Positions 21,027 through 32,000 of a stretch of DNA of 64,000 nucleotides are shown here, in pieces (the stretch's first letter is position 1; each line of letters opens with the position of its first letter). Under the pieces are notes generated by a model. The model was not told the origin of the DNA and did not search any database. It saw only the letters and a program-made list of their open reading frames with translations. Location of the stretch: assembly GCA_932521025.1 (NCBI GenBank), contig OW051468.1, positions 2,852,064 to 2,916,063 on the forward strand, read 5' to 3'. This DNA is from Oscheius onirici (Eukaryota; Nematoda; Chromadorea; Rhabditida; Rhabditidae). The position numbers and the translations under genes are program-made.

Positions 21027-24021
21027 ATGGGGGATTTGGACATCGGCTACGATCTAGCAGAAAATGACCCGATGGTCGGTCAGTATGAGAACAAGTTTGT
21101 TCTGGAGGATGTTGCCTCATCGTCTCTTGTAAGATTTCCTCGGGTTTTTTTCACTTGGTGAGGTTTACAGGAAGCTGTAGAACCGTATACCTTGGAAGAA
21201 CACGCTGGAATTACTCTGCAGTTCTTCAGAAAGCTTCGAGGGGTGAGTTAGAGATAAATGAGACTGATCCTCCCTGTTCCAGAAGAACAAGTTCAACGAC
21301 GTGATTCTCTATAGCAGTGGGAAGACTGTAGTCACTGCCAATCGACTCATACTCTCCGCCTTCAGCACATCACTGGAAGCCTCTCTATTAGGTTTACAGA
21401 ACTCTAACAGCGTTAGTCTGACCATCGAGCAAAGAATTCTAGGTACGAATCTTTTTTGTTTGTTTTTGAACACTAGGCTGCCAGGAATTGATGCTGAGGA
21501 CATCTTAAATATTGTGGATTACATGTACACTGGAGAATTCAAGGCAACGAGGAAGTTCCGTAAAGCTGCTGAGGCTCTTGGATGTAAACAACTGATACAG
21601 GTACTGTTAGTCAGTCTATCTCTCTGTTCCTCAGTCAGTCAGTCAGTTTTCCCTCCTTTAGTTTTTACGCCATGCTGTGGACGGAGAGACTGTGCGAGAT
21701 GAGTCACACGCCATTCGTCTCCAACGCAAACTCCAAGTCTACAAGTCGAATGGCTGGTTCTTTGATTGCAACATTCTCGTCCCAGTGAGTCCAAAGAATT
21801 TATTTGTACTCTCCTTCAGAACAAATCTGCTCTAAAATGTCATCGTCTGGTCCTCTGTGCCCATTCCCTGAACATCCAGGAGCCGCTAGTAGAGACTGGA
21901 ACAACTGGTCAAGTCAACTTGGATCTAGACCAAGTCTCAACGTGAGTCATTCGTTCTAATCCTCTAAAAGAACATTTCAGTATGGATCTGAAGAACATTC
22001 TCGAATTCGCCTATCAGGGAGTCGTAAGAGGCGGTCGTCGACGGTATCGTCAGCTCCGAGCAGCTGCCTTTGATCTGGGTGTCATGAAACTGTATGCTGT
22101 GCTGAATGGACTGATTCTGGAACTGGAAGAAGAAGAGAATAATCTTATGGGAGAGTTCAACGATTTTGGCGGACCCGGTGAAATTGATTACGGAATGGTT
22201 CACATTGAAGACAGTATGGGAGGAGAAGTCGATGAGGAGGAGGAAGCAGGTAAAACTGACTATATTTGCTGCATAACTTTTTTTTGAAGTTCAGTTCCCA
22301 ATTTGTAATGATCTGCTAGCAGCACTGGCACAAGTCCATTAAATGGCTCATTAGACTTGTGCTACTTGGGGTTTCCTTGAACAGCTTTTTCAAACTGTGT
22401 TCCTCAGTTACTGGTAATATTTTATCAGGAGTTATCTGGAAAAATATTTTATCAAGGCTCAGACAAATATACCGCTGTTACGATACATTTTACCTGATCT
22501 TACAGTAACCAGCAGTAGTGGACCAAATGAGAATGACCGTCTGTTTATCATCAGTGCACGAGTTGTTGTTTTGATCGAATCTCGGGATTTACAAACGACC
22601 AAAAAGATTGACACTTGACAGCAAAAGGGTTAACTAGTTTCGGATGCCGGTGGTTAGTCTGTGAGAAGTTTAAAGTACTCTTGCAATTCCCGAGAAACTT
22701 TATACTGTAACGATAGATATTTTGACTTGAGATCACAGAGCGGTGCGGAACATTTTCAGTAATAAATAAATATATTCTGTATTGACAGGAACGACGAGCA
22801 AAATACAGCTCAGTTTCAGAATTCGAAAACGCTGAAGAGTACCAACCGACCATTGAGGACGTGACAGCGCAGGCTACCGAAGACTACGTCTCAATCTACG
22901 AAGAGTACGTGATGGGACCTCGTGGCGGAAGACGAGGTGGAACCTACGGTCTGAACAAGTGGAATCAGAACCTGATTCTCAAAGGAAGTACTGTCATGAC
23001 TCTTGGTAAACCAAGTCACAGAAAGGTCTAGAACTTTGTTCAGCTGAAACCAATGAAAAAGTCGAGGAATTTGTCTCGGAAAGACGTCAGATCCCGGTGG
23101 TTTTTGCCTTGTACAGCTCGAATACGAACAAAACGACGGAGAGGTATGAGTACGAGGTTCCTCTTATGGCCGGAAAGCAGAAGGAAGTTCTGGAGAAGCC
23201 GTTCAAATGTCCTCACTGTGATCACAGGGCGAGAGAGAAGTCGGGCATTGACAAACATGTTAGGTTGGTTTACGATAAAGATTGGCTTGAATTTAGAGAC
23301 AAAAAAAAACAGATCTTTCTGCTATCGCAACTCTCTTCTGTATAACTACCCACTCTTCTCAAAGTACTCTACTTTCTAGTTGAAGACGACATTTTCCAGA
23401 TTTCGGATGTTTTATAAAGTTATAGCCCATAGCAAATACTACAACTTTGTGGAGCAAAAATTACTTGAAAACCTTTCCAAAAAGCAGAAACTGCGCTTTT
23501 TGCTAGTCTGAGCTGTCCGATTCAAGGTCGCCGCGGCGATCACCTTTTCTCACTCAATATCTCGTTTTCCAGTTTTTCGATGTTCTGCAAAGTTGTAGAT
23601 CTTGATCCGCTCTAGAACTTTGCAGAGCATCAAAAAACTTGAAAAGATCATCTTCGGCCAGTAAATGACCAATTTCTAGAAGTGTCCACACGGGTGAGAG
23701 TCCCTACAAATGTCGAATCTGTGGGATGAGGTTCAAGGTTCAGAGTAACCTGGTGAGACACATCCGTGCTCACACTGGTAACTTTTATAACTTTTTGCCT
23801 TTACAACATTTTTTCCAGGAGAAAAGCCGTACGTCTGCAAAAAGTGCGGGGTGGCCTATGCTGACAAGAAGAATATGGACGCGCACATTTTCCGAGAACA
23901 TCTCAAGACTCAAATGATCACCTGTACCTTCCCGAACTGTGGCAAAAAGTTCTGGAGACATGACCGATTTAGTTCTCATTGTCAGAAGGTCCACGGTGCT
24001 CTTCCTAATGGGTTCATCTAG
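21027..24021 (+). CDS. Tandem-BTB, four C2H2 zinc-finger protein
   Basis: Probable sequence-specific transcription regulator. Eleven exons with agreeing phases: 21027-21128, 21171-21242, 21283-21442, 21485-21600, 21662-21784, 21820-21941, 21981-22249, 22820-23005, 23044-23263, 23680-23777, 23819-24021 (TAG); about 556 aa. BTB/POZ-like domain 1 (about residues 60-145) reads [42 protein letters not shown]. Domain 2 (about 180-300) reads [41 protein letters not shown]. An acidic linker follows. Four C2H2 fingers (about 433-545) have spacings C2C-12-H4H, C2C-12-H3H, C2C-12-H4H and C4C-12-H4H, joined by HTGESPY and HTGEKPY linkers. Two BTB domains with fingers in one chain is unusual. It is not clearly EOR-1, and I give no symbol. 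Intron 7 is 570 bp; intron 9 carries dispersed repeats. Confidence 0.88.
23400..23650. repeat. Two dispersed palindromic repeats in a zinc-finger-gene intron
   Basis: Both copies lie in the intron 23264-23679. The first, about 23400-23470, has GTTTTATAAAGTTATAG facing CTACAACTTTGTGGAGC. The second, about 23575-23650, has GTTCTGCAAAGTTGTAGATC facing TCTAGAACTTTGCAGAGC. Each can fold on itself. They belong to the same family as 37650, 48570 and 53500. Confidence 0.7.
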
Positions 24022-24771
24022 CTAAAATAGTCCGATTGTACACAGTTCTCTTGTTAGGTTCCTTAGTTTGTGTCATCTGTTGCGTAATGAAGTTTTTAGC
24101 CTTTGTAAAGCTAATTTTGTGCTGGTTTCGAGCCAAACGTATATCTTTTCTCTGTATTTTTTAAATTTCTTACCAGTGTCTGGTTAGCGTTGTTCGAGGC
24201 AGCTTCCGCGACCACCCGAATACGGTTGAGACTGCTACTTCTGCCAAACAAAGCTTCAGTAGACCAAAATTATGTTTTGTCATACGTACCTAGTTCGCCA
24301 CTACTACCCGGTTACCTTTGGGGGCAATTCCCCAAAAATACGATTTGTGCAAAAAAAAACCTCAGGAACTGCATTTTGTTTGAATTTCGCCGCCACAATT
24401 TTGGCGCGCCGTTTCATCCCAAGTTTGGGTTTCCTATCTTCTTTTCTTTTTTCGTTCTCTTCCAGCAAATTTCTAGTTTTTTGCAACCTCTTTGCTCCAA
24501 CTGTAAAAAGAAAATATATCTCTACTATCTAAAACGCATTGTGTTCGTCGCGCCAAGTTAGGCGTTGTCAGAATTAGACAGTCAATTTTGAACTTCGAAT
24601 ATAAACGAGTTAGCGAGACATTTGAGATTTTGACAAAAAATAAGTTGGCTTGGTTTGGAATCTATAACTCGCACAGATTTGTTACATGCGGCGACAGCCG
24701 TCATGTACGGCTGGTTCTTGTCTTACAACCTTCAAAAACTCAACTGATTACGTGTTTTAGAAGCTCCACGA
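24022..24771. other. Intergenic between BTB zinc-finger gene and FAM91A1
   Basis: Both flanking genes are on the plus strand and about 750 bp apart, too far for a tight operon. No exon was recognised. GTTTTAG at 24754-24760, eleven bases before the FAM91A1 ATG, looks like a trans-splice acceptor. Confidence 0.4.
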
Positions 24772-27700
24772 ATGGACGTGGATTGCTGCATACGGGAGAA
24801 TGTCCCGTGGGCGAAACTGCCCGAAGATATCAAGATACTGCTCGGTAATTCGACGAGAGAGTACGACAAGATGATCCTCGAGTACTCGATAAAAAATCAA
24901 CTACGATACAAGGGAAACCTCGGTAAATCTCATTTTTTTGTAATATAATGTCCATTTTTCAGTTAGACACGTAAAAAAGAGCGAAGAGATGTACTACGAC
25001 ATGGTGATGAAGTACAGCGAGAGCCACATGATGCTCTTTCCCTACCATCTGGCCGATATCGTTGTCAAGGAGCTCCGAATCACTCCCTTCAACTATTACA
25101 CAAATATTATCACGGTATTTTGGCTGAAGACCATTTTATTGCCAAAATTGCAGGAAATGATCAATTCGGAGAAGTCGTACGACTCGCTGCCCAACTTCAC
25201 GGCCGCCGACGCGATGAGACTACTGGGTATCGGCAGAAACCAATACATCGAAGTGATGAATCAGAACCGATCCAATAGGAAATTTTTGCGAAGAAGCCGG
25301 CCGCTGAGAGAGCTGCTGCCGCAGAAGCCGGCTAAGGTAAGGAATTTGTATTTTTGACATCATTCCTAAAGATCATCGTACAAGATCCCGTCATAAAAAT
25401 AATCAGCTTGCCAAGTCAGCTGTTCATAACCCGTCTGTTCTACCTGAAAAAATGATCGTTTTCTTCTTCAAAATATCGAAACTTCCAGGTAAATCTGGAG
25501 CCCTGGTGGCTCGTTAGCGCCGGCAGCATCTTAGAAGCCGACATCAGAAGTCTGACCGAGGATGAACGACGAATAATCGACAACATACTGGATGAGGGCC
25601 CCCAGCAAGCGGGAATGCTCTCGGCTCCCACCGTACAGGCTCTTTTCAACCGCGGCCTCGTCTATTTCGACGTACCGGTGCAGGATAGCGACTATGTTTA
25701 CGGTAGATCCAATTATTCTTTCGTTTGCTTAAAAATGAGCTTCTAGTGGCCCCACTTGACGGATTTGTAATGAACAGAGTCCTGGGAGACTATTTCGAGA
25801 CGCTGCTTTACAAGATTTTCGTGGCGATTGATGACCAGACGTCCGTCAAGGAAATGGCCGAAATGCTTCACATCGATATTCATCTCGTCAGCATGGCCAT
25901 CTCCGTCTTCTGCCGGCTAGGATTTGCAAAAAAACGCGTCACAGGTAAGATTGTGTCCAGAGTCACATATGGTATCCGTTTGTCTAACTTTAAGAAGCGT
26001 GTCTTGTTGAAGCCTATTCAGCTGAAAACCAGGTTCCGGTTCTACTGCTCAGCCAGCTTTTTGTCCATATTTTGAACTTCCGCGCCTAAACTATGCCCAA
26101 AATCAAATTTACCTTTCTAAAGCAATTCCATCATTTCAGGCATGGAAAACGCCAAACTGCATTTCTCTTGGGCCCAAGTAGTCACGATTCCCACGTCGCC
26201 AACGATGGACGAGATGGTCTCGAGCGTCAGCGGTGATCTTGGTGAGCTCTCAGCTGCTCTGGCTTCCCCAATGGGAGAAGGCGATGACGACGACGATGAA
26301 ATGTCCGCGTCTGTGAGCAGTCTCTCGATCAAGGATATCATCTCGTCGCAGCCGACATCCGACGTCTCTTCTTCCTCCGGCCGAGCGGCTTTCGTCTTCG
26401 ACTCTACACTGGCTGCCTTTCTCATGATGGGAAATCTTTCCGCTTCGCTAAAAGTGGGTTTTTGCTATTTTTTGTTACAAAAAATTATTCCAGGGTCACG
26501 CAGTAACGCTGTTTGAGGTCGGAAAGCTGGCAGACGAGCAGATGGGCGACTTTTTGGATCAGCTCGAATCTGTCAATCGTTTCGGCGAAGGAGAGGCCCA
26601 ACGCTATTCGGAGCATGCTGTTGTCCTGCTCGAATCACTGAAGGCTCTTAAAAAAGGCCGAGAAGTCGATCTACTACGTGGAGAAAGTCTCCTCTCACTG
26701 GATCCGCAGAGTCGCGTTCGAGTACTGTCCAAATCTTATGGGTTCGTTTTATCTGTTTTATCATTAAATAGGGTCTTAGAATCGTCGTAGCAATGGCCCC
26801 GTTATCGTTTGATGCCTGTACACTGCCGATTTCTTCCATTCCGTTCATTGGGCCGCCTATTCCCGAGGTACAAACTTTTCAAGTTTTCAATACATCGTCT
26901 GGCACGAAAAGCATCCACTGATCGAAAACTTAATGCTTCCCAGATCTTTAATCCTGGACTTTAACCGGTCCATGATAAAGCCTGAGCAAAGGCCGCCTTC
27001 TTAAGAGCTTCATTTCTGCCGCCTCTACTTTTGCACTCATTCTGCTCATTATCGAAACTAGTTATCTTCTTCGTAGTAGGTTGTTATACAAGATCAGTGA
27101 AATGTAACTGGTCAGAAACCTGAGAAGAAGGAAAGCAGGGCAGGTAAGTAGAACTGCAAAGGCTGAATGAAGACTGATTAAAATAATGAATAAGAAAAAA
27201 TTAACAAATGTAACTCCAAAAGAAGCCTTTTCTATCATTGTCCTAAAAACACACATTTCAGGCCTGTTCTCCCTGGTTCCGACTTGCCATCTACGATCAG
27301 ACGAAGAGCGGTCCTTCGTCCGTCTACCTGCCCCGCGGAACCCGACTAGACACTCTTCCCAAGCTTGTAGCCTCTTCATCGCGTCTTCTAGCCTCCTCGG
27401 CCAATCACGAGCCGCAGCTGATGTCGTCAGAAAATGCCCTCGTCGCCCTGAACGACATTCTTCCCAGTTCTCCTCTTTTTGTTCAGGTTTTTCTTCCCTT
27501 TCAGTGCAAAAACGACTAAATTTTAGGCGTATCCAGCATGTTCAGAGGACGAAGAACTCGTCTACATACCGTTTCCACTGGATTCTAGCGAAGAAGACGA
27601 TCCAAGTTAGCCAAAAATGTTAGTTTTAGCTAAAAACTGATTAAGATGCCTTTTCGAGCCATCCGGCCGTCGTGACTCTGTGCGACAGAATCGGCTTGAA

Positions 27701-29085
27701 CAGTCTCTGCGGCTATATTGTTCTCTTGCGGACGACAGTTCTCCAAAAGGCCGAAAAGAAGGAAATGACGACATTTGACGGCTCGCCGAAGAAGATTACA
27801 GAAGAGGTCGTGATGTCGCTGCCAGAAGGACTCAACTTTGACGACTACGTTCTACTTGACTGCGTCTTCGGCATTCCGCTCTTCCATGCCAGCCTGAACA
27901 GAACAATCTGCGAGCGACTGACAACTTCAAATATTCTTCAGGCTGACAAGTGAGTGCTTTTATGACGTTTTTAGTAAAAGTTTAACTTAAAAAGTATGGA
28001 TAATCTAGTAGAATCGGGCACATTTGAGACAATGGTGAACAGTGCCAGTCTGAATGACGTGCTGTACAGACTGCACTTTACAGTACAATTTTGGCGTAGT
28101 GTTAGTCAGAAAACTGGGATATTGCCCCCAGATTTTTCTCCCTTTCTTTTCTGAAACTGGCAAGGATTGAATGAGTAGAAAGGTGACTGCTTTAGAGACC
28201 CACTAGTCTCTTAGTACCGGAAGACGTGTGCTCCGGATAACAGTTAATGACACTGTAAATCCAGTTGTTTTTCGTTCCCCAGAAATCTGAAGATAGTTCT
28301 GTGTTAGGGAACGAAAGTTGTTCTTGATTCCTTTGTTCCACAAAGTCTGCAGGCCTAAAATGGGTAGCTGCTAGCTGGAAGAAAGAAGGCTCCCTTTTGG
28401 AACTACTAGGAGATGAAACTAGAACAGTCGCAAGACGAAATCAGTGAACAGCTCTCTGGAAAGAATACTGCTGGCAAGAAATGCCTGGTAGTCTGTTGGC
28501 ATCAACGACTCAGAGTTCAGTACACTAGAAGTAGCTTCGGAGGGCGTCGCAGCTCACAGCCATCAGGGTAGCTTCCTTGGGGTCGAGACAGCCACAGGCA
28601 GGATCCACTCCCAGACGCTTCATGTTCGTCGTCTTGATGGCCCATCCGATGCGACGAGCAGAGGAGTTGATGATCTTGATGTGGTAGGTGTGCTTGTCGT
28701 CTAGAAAGGGTTAAGAAATTGTCGGTCTCTGTTTTCCAGGCGTACTGGCAAGTATGGCAAAAACCGTCAACTAAAAAGTCTGGATTTATTTCGAAAGCCT
28801 ATTTTTCACCAAAGAAAACAGTAAAAGTCTAGTAAAACTCGCTCTAAAACAGTCAATTTCAGCCGCACAAACATACGATTCGCAAACAAGAGCGTAGTGG
28901 ATCTGGTGGCAGACGTCGTCAACAAGTACAACTACGGCATAAATAAGGTTCCTTTGATTTTACTCCTAAACCAAGTGAAACCTTTTTAGAGCGGTTTCGG
29001 CGAGGCAGACGCCCGCCGAGTAGAAGTTGTCGCCCCGGTCCAGCGAATCACCTTCAGTTCTGTCACGAAATCCATCGAAATCTAG
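24772..29085 (+). CDS. FAM91A1 homologue
   Basis: Golgi-associated protein. The vertebrate protein works with TBC1D23 and the WDR11 complex to capture endosome-derived vesicles on golgins. Thirteen exons: 24772-24922, 24963-25114, 25154-25336, 25489-25702, 25747-25944, 26140-26453, 26494-26741, 26780-26867, 27262-27486, 27527-27605, 27646-27949, 28863-28947, 28990-29085 (TAG); all phases agree, 778 aa against about 838 in human. Near-identical blocks are [86 protein letters not shown] and [12 protein letters not shown]. An acidic Ser-rich linker sits in exon 6. The C-terminus is shorter than in human. Intron 10 is 40 bp. Intron 12 (913 bp) contains an antisense MSP fragment. Confidence 0.93.
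28525..28700 (-). pseudogene. Major sperm protein (MSP) exon fragment
   Basis: Reads [20 protein letters not shown], then [16 protein letters not shown] and [15 protein letters not shown], almost identical to the centre of nematode MSP (normally about 127 aa). It opens at a good acceptor (TTTCTAG at 28701-28707), so it looks like the second exon of an intron-containing MSP gene. The N-terminal exon is not found upstream. After CDA the frame loses similarity and stops at TAG 28527-28525, so the last third (the usual GQED...EWTN region) is missing. It is antisense to FAM91A1 and lies inside its intron 27950-28862. A gene fragment or broken copy, not a functional MSP. Confidence 0.85.
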
Positions 29086-32000
29086 TCATTTTCCCTCTCA
29101 AATTCGCTAGTCCCGCCTGATTGATGTCTTCATTTCGAAGACTGATCCGTTGTCAAATTGGTCCTATTATTTTCCCCTTCTCTTTTATCACAAAATGGTT
29201 GTATTACGTTTTTATGGGTTGTAGCCTTGTGATTTTTATGTATTTTCCACAAAAAGTAAACGCTTTCTGAGACTAATCGCCCCGAAATTGCATTAGCTCC
29301 TTATTATTCAGCTGCAGAAAAAAAGGGGGAGAGAGCCCCGTTCCGTAATACCAGTTGATGAATTTGTGGTCTCTGGCAACAGGTCCCGAGCGACCGGCCT
29401 CCAGAATAATCCTCACTTTCGCCCGTCCGAAACGGGCTGAAGAGCCTCTGGAGTGGCTCTTCGACGCCACGGAAGCGAACAATGGACGCGGCAGAGAGAG
29501 AGTTACGTCTTTCTGATGGCTGGAACATCTCCAATTTCATTGGTCCACAGCCTTTTTCGGCGTTTAGTCAATTAATTTCGATTTTAGGCCTGATTTCTAT
29601 GTTTTTGTTGCGCGAAACAGCTTGTTTTGAGCGGAAAAGGAGAAAAATAACAGAATCGAGAACGGAGAAAACTACAGTTTGAACGCGCGGTAGTTTTCAT
29701 TTGAATTTTGGAGGTAAACTCAGTATTATTCAAAAGTTCATATAGGTTTTGCCAAACACGGCGTTTCAACAACGTGTACACCTGTTTGAATGAGACGTAG
29801 TTCTCCCAGTTTCATTATTACAGTAAACTACAGTAATCGCCTACTGTATTCCTCTGGCGAGCGATTCAAACGTGATTGAACATAGTGAAGAAGTTGCTAA
29901 AGAGGAAAACTAACTTTGCCTCAAATAAGCACTAAAAACACAGTCTGCTGCATTTATTTTACGTGGGACGTTCAAATGCAAGGAAAATGATATTCCAGTG
30001 AAGAAGAACCTAAATCCGATGAGAGGACTGTAAAAATCTTGGTGAAAATGCCTAGATTCCGAAAGATCTCGTTCCTTGTAGGATTAGACGATACTGATAT
30101 GATTTTTTTCTTGTCATTTATGCAGCTATACTGAGCTGGTTTAGGAAAAGGACATATAAACGTCGAAAAATGGATGCTTTCGAGCGATATTAGTCCAGAA
30201 TAAAAATAATAAATCTGGAAGTTTTGAATTGCCGTCAGTAGTTTCTCAAATTGGCGCGAAAAAGGTGTACATGCCGTTTCCACTGTATTGAAACGTCGTG
30301 CAAAATGACCTTCAAAATTTGGTTCCGGCTTGGTCTCGAGGAGACTTGGCGCGCAAATTATTTTTGGCGGAATTTCAAATTTTCGTCAGTTTTCTAGTCG
30401 AATTTTCGTTCCCTTTTCTTATTTTTATGCCGTTTTTCTTGTTTCTTTCTTGCCTATCAATCGTGGAAATGTCCTCTATGATTTTGAGAAAAAATAGCGG
30501 AAATTAGTTCAGTTTTTAATGTTTACCGTTTATCTTCATCGAAGCAAGTGATTTCACCGGCAGGATTGATAAATCACAAGTAGGAGTACTATTCCCAGGT
30601 GTATATTCGCATACAACCGCATCGACACATTCTTAGAGCATCTTTTTTCTATTTTTGATTATTTCGGAATTCCTTTTCCACAAAATTATAGAGGGCATTT
30701 CCACGATTGATTGGCAAGAAAGAAACAAGAAAAAAAATAAGAAAAGGGAACGAAAATTCGACTAGAAAACTGACAAAATTTGAAATCCCGCCAAAAATAA
30801 TTTGCGCGCCAAGTCTCCTCGAGACCAAGCCGGAACCAAATTTTGAAGGTCGTTTTGATAAGACCTATACCTTTTCAGTTTTCATTATTCCTCTCATTCA
30901 CATATTTTTTTTGATTTTTTTCTCACGAAACATACAGAAAAATGCAACAGGTGTTACATTATATTTTGAGAACAAAATGTACATAATGTTATAGCGATTG
31001 ACGTAATTTCAAAGCTAAACAGTACTGCTCCATTCTTCTCTCTTGCTCCAGCCAGCCGAAGCTCACCATTTTGATTGTCCCTCTTTTTCTTGCGCTATAT
31101 GGAAATCGTATTCAGCCCTCTCCTCAATAAGTCTTTTCCGTGGTCCTAAACGACCGGTCATTCCGAGTAAAGAGACTGCCAATGACCCTGTTTCTCCGAT
31201 GGCCTCCTCCGGAGCAAATGTCCTCTCTTTTTGCCCTTCCTAATGACTCCATCCTGACCCGCCGTGAATCCCCCAAAACGAGTGGTCTTTTTCTTGAGAA
31301 ATGACTTCTCTCTCCAAAGGTCTTTGAAATTAGTCCACTACCATTCGCAAAGTAATTAATTACTTCGCCCTCGAACCGTTGAAATCTCTTATCCTTCTTC
31401 TTCCCCTCCCTCGTTCAGCGCGTCTGCCAATTAGGATGCGCGAAATGATAATGCACTGCTATTGTCCTCCTTCCCAGCTGGAGACCAGCATCCTCCTATA
31501 TCTCTTGGCTCTTTGAACGTTTCGCCGAAAATTGACAGATTGATTACTTGTAACATTGTGGAACAAGCTGTCTTTGAGCTTCATATGCTGACTTTTGTCG
31601 TCTCCTTTCAAAAGCTGTTACATTCTGTATTCCTTTTCTGAACAACGCGGGAAAACGAGCTATGGTAAATTGTGAGCGCTGGCTCTTTCCTGGAGGAAAC
31701 TGCGGCTGTTCTTGCTTATTTACCAGCGAAATTCAGACTCACTGCTGCTCTTTTTGCGGAATATTTCATGAAACATTGGAATGAATAAGTACTGGAATTG
31801 AAAACACTTGAAATTGTTTTACAGATCTGTAAGTCATGTCGCTACTTTTCGTGTATGCTCGCCTCTCACCTGCTGCAATCTGGAATTTTTGCCAAACTCA
31901 CTTCTGGCGCATAAGATGTCTACCCCGAAAAGGATAGGTTCGAATACGGCCCAGGTTAACGACCCGTAAATGGCGTCTTTTTTGCCACGACGTGACCTCA

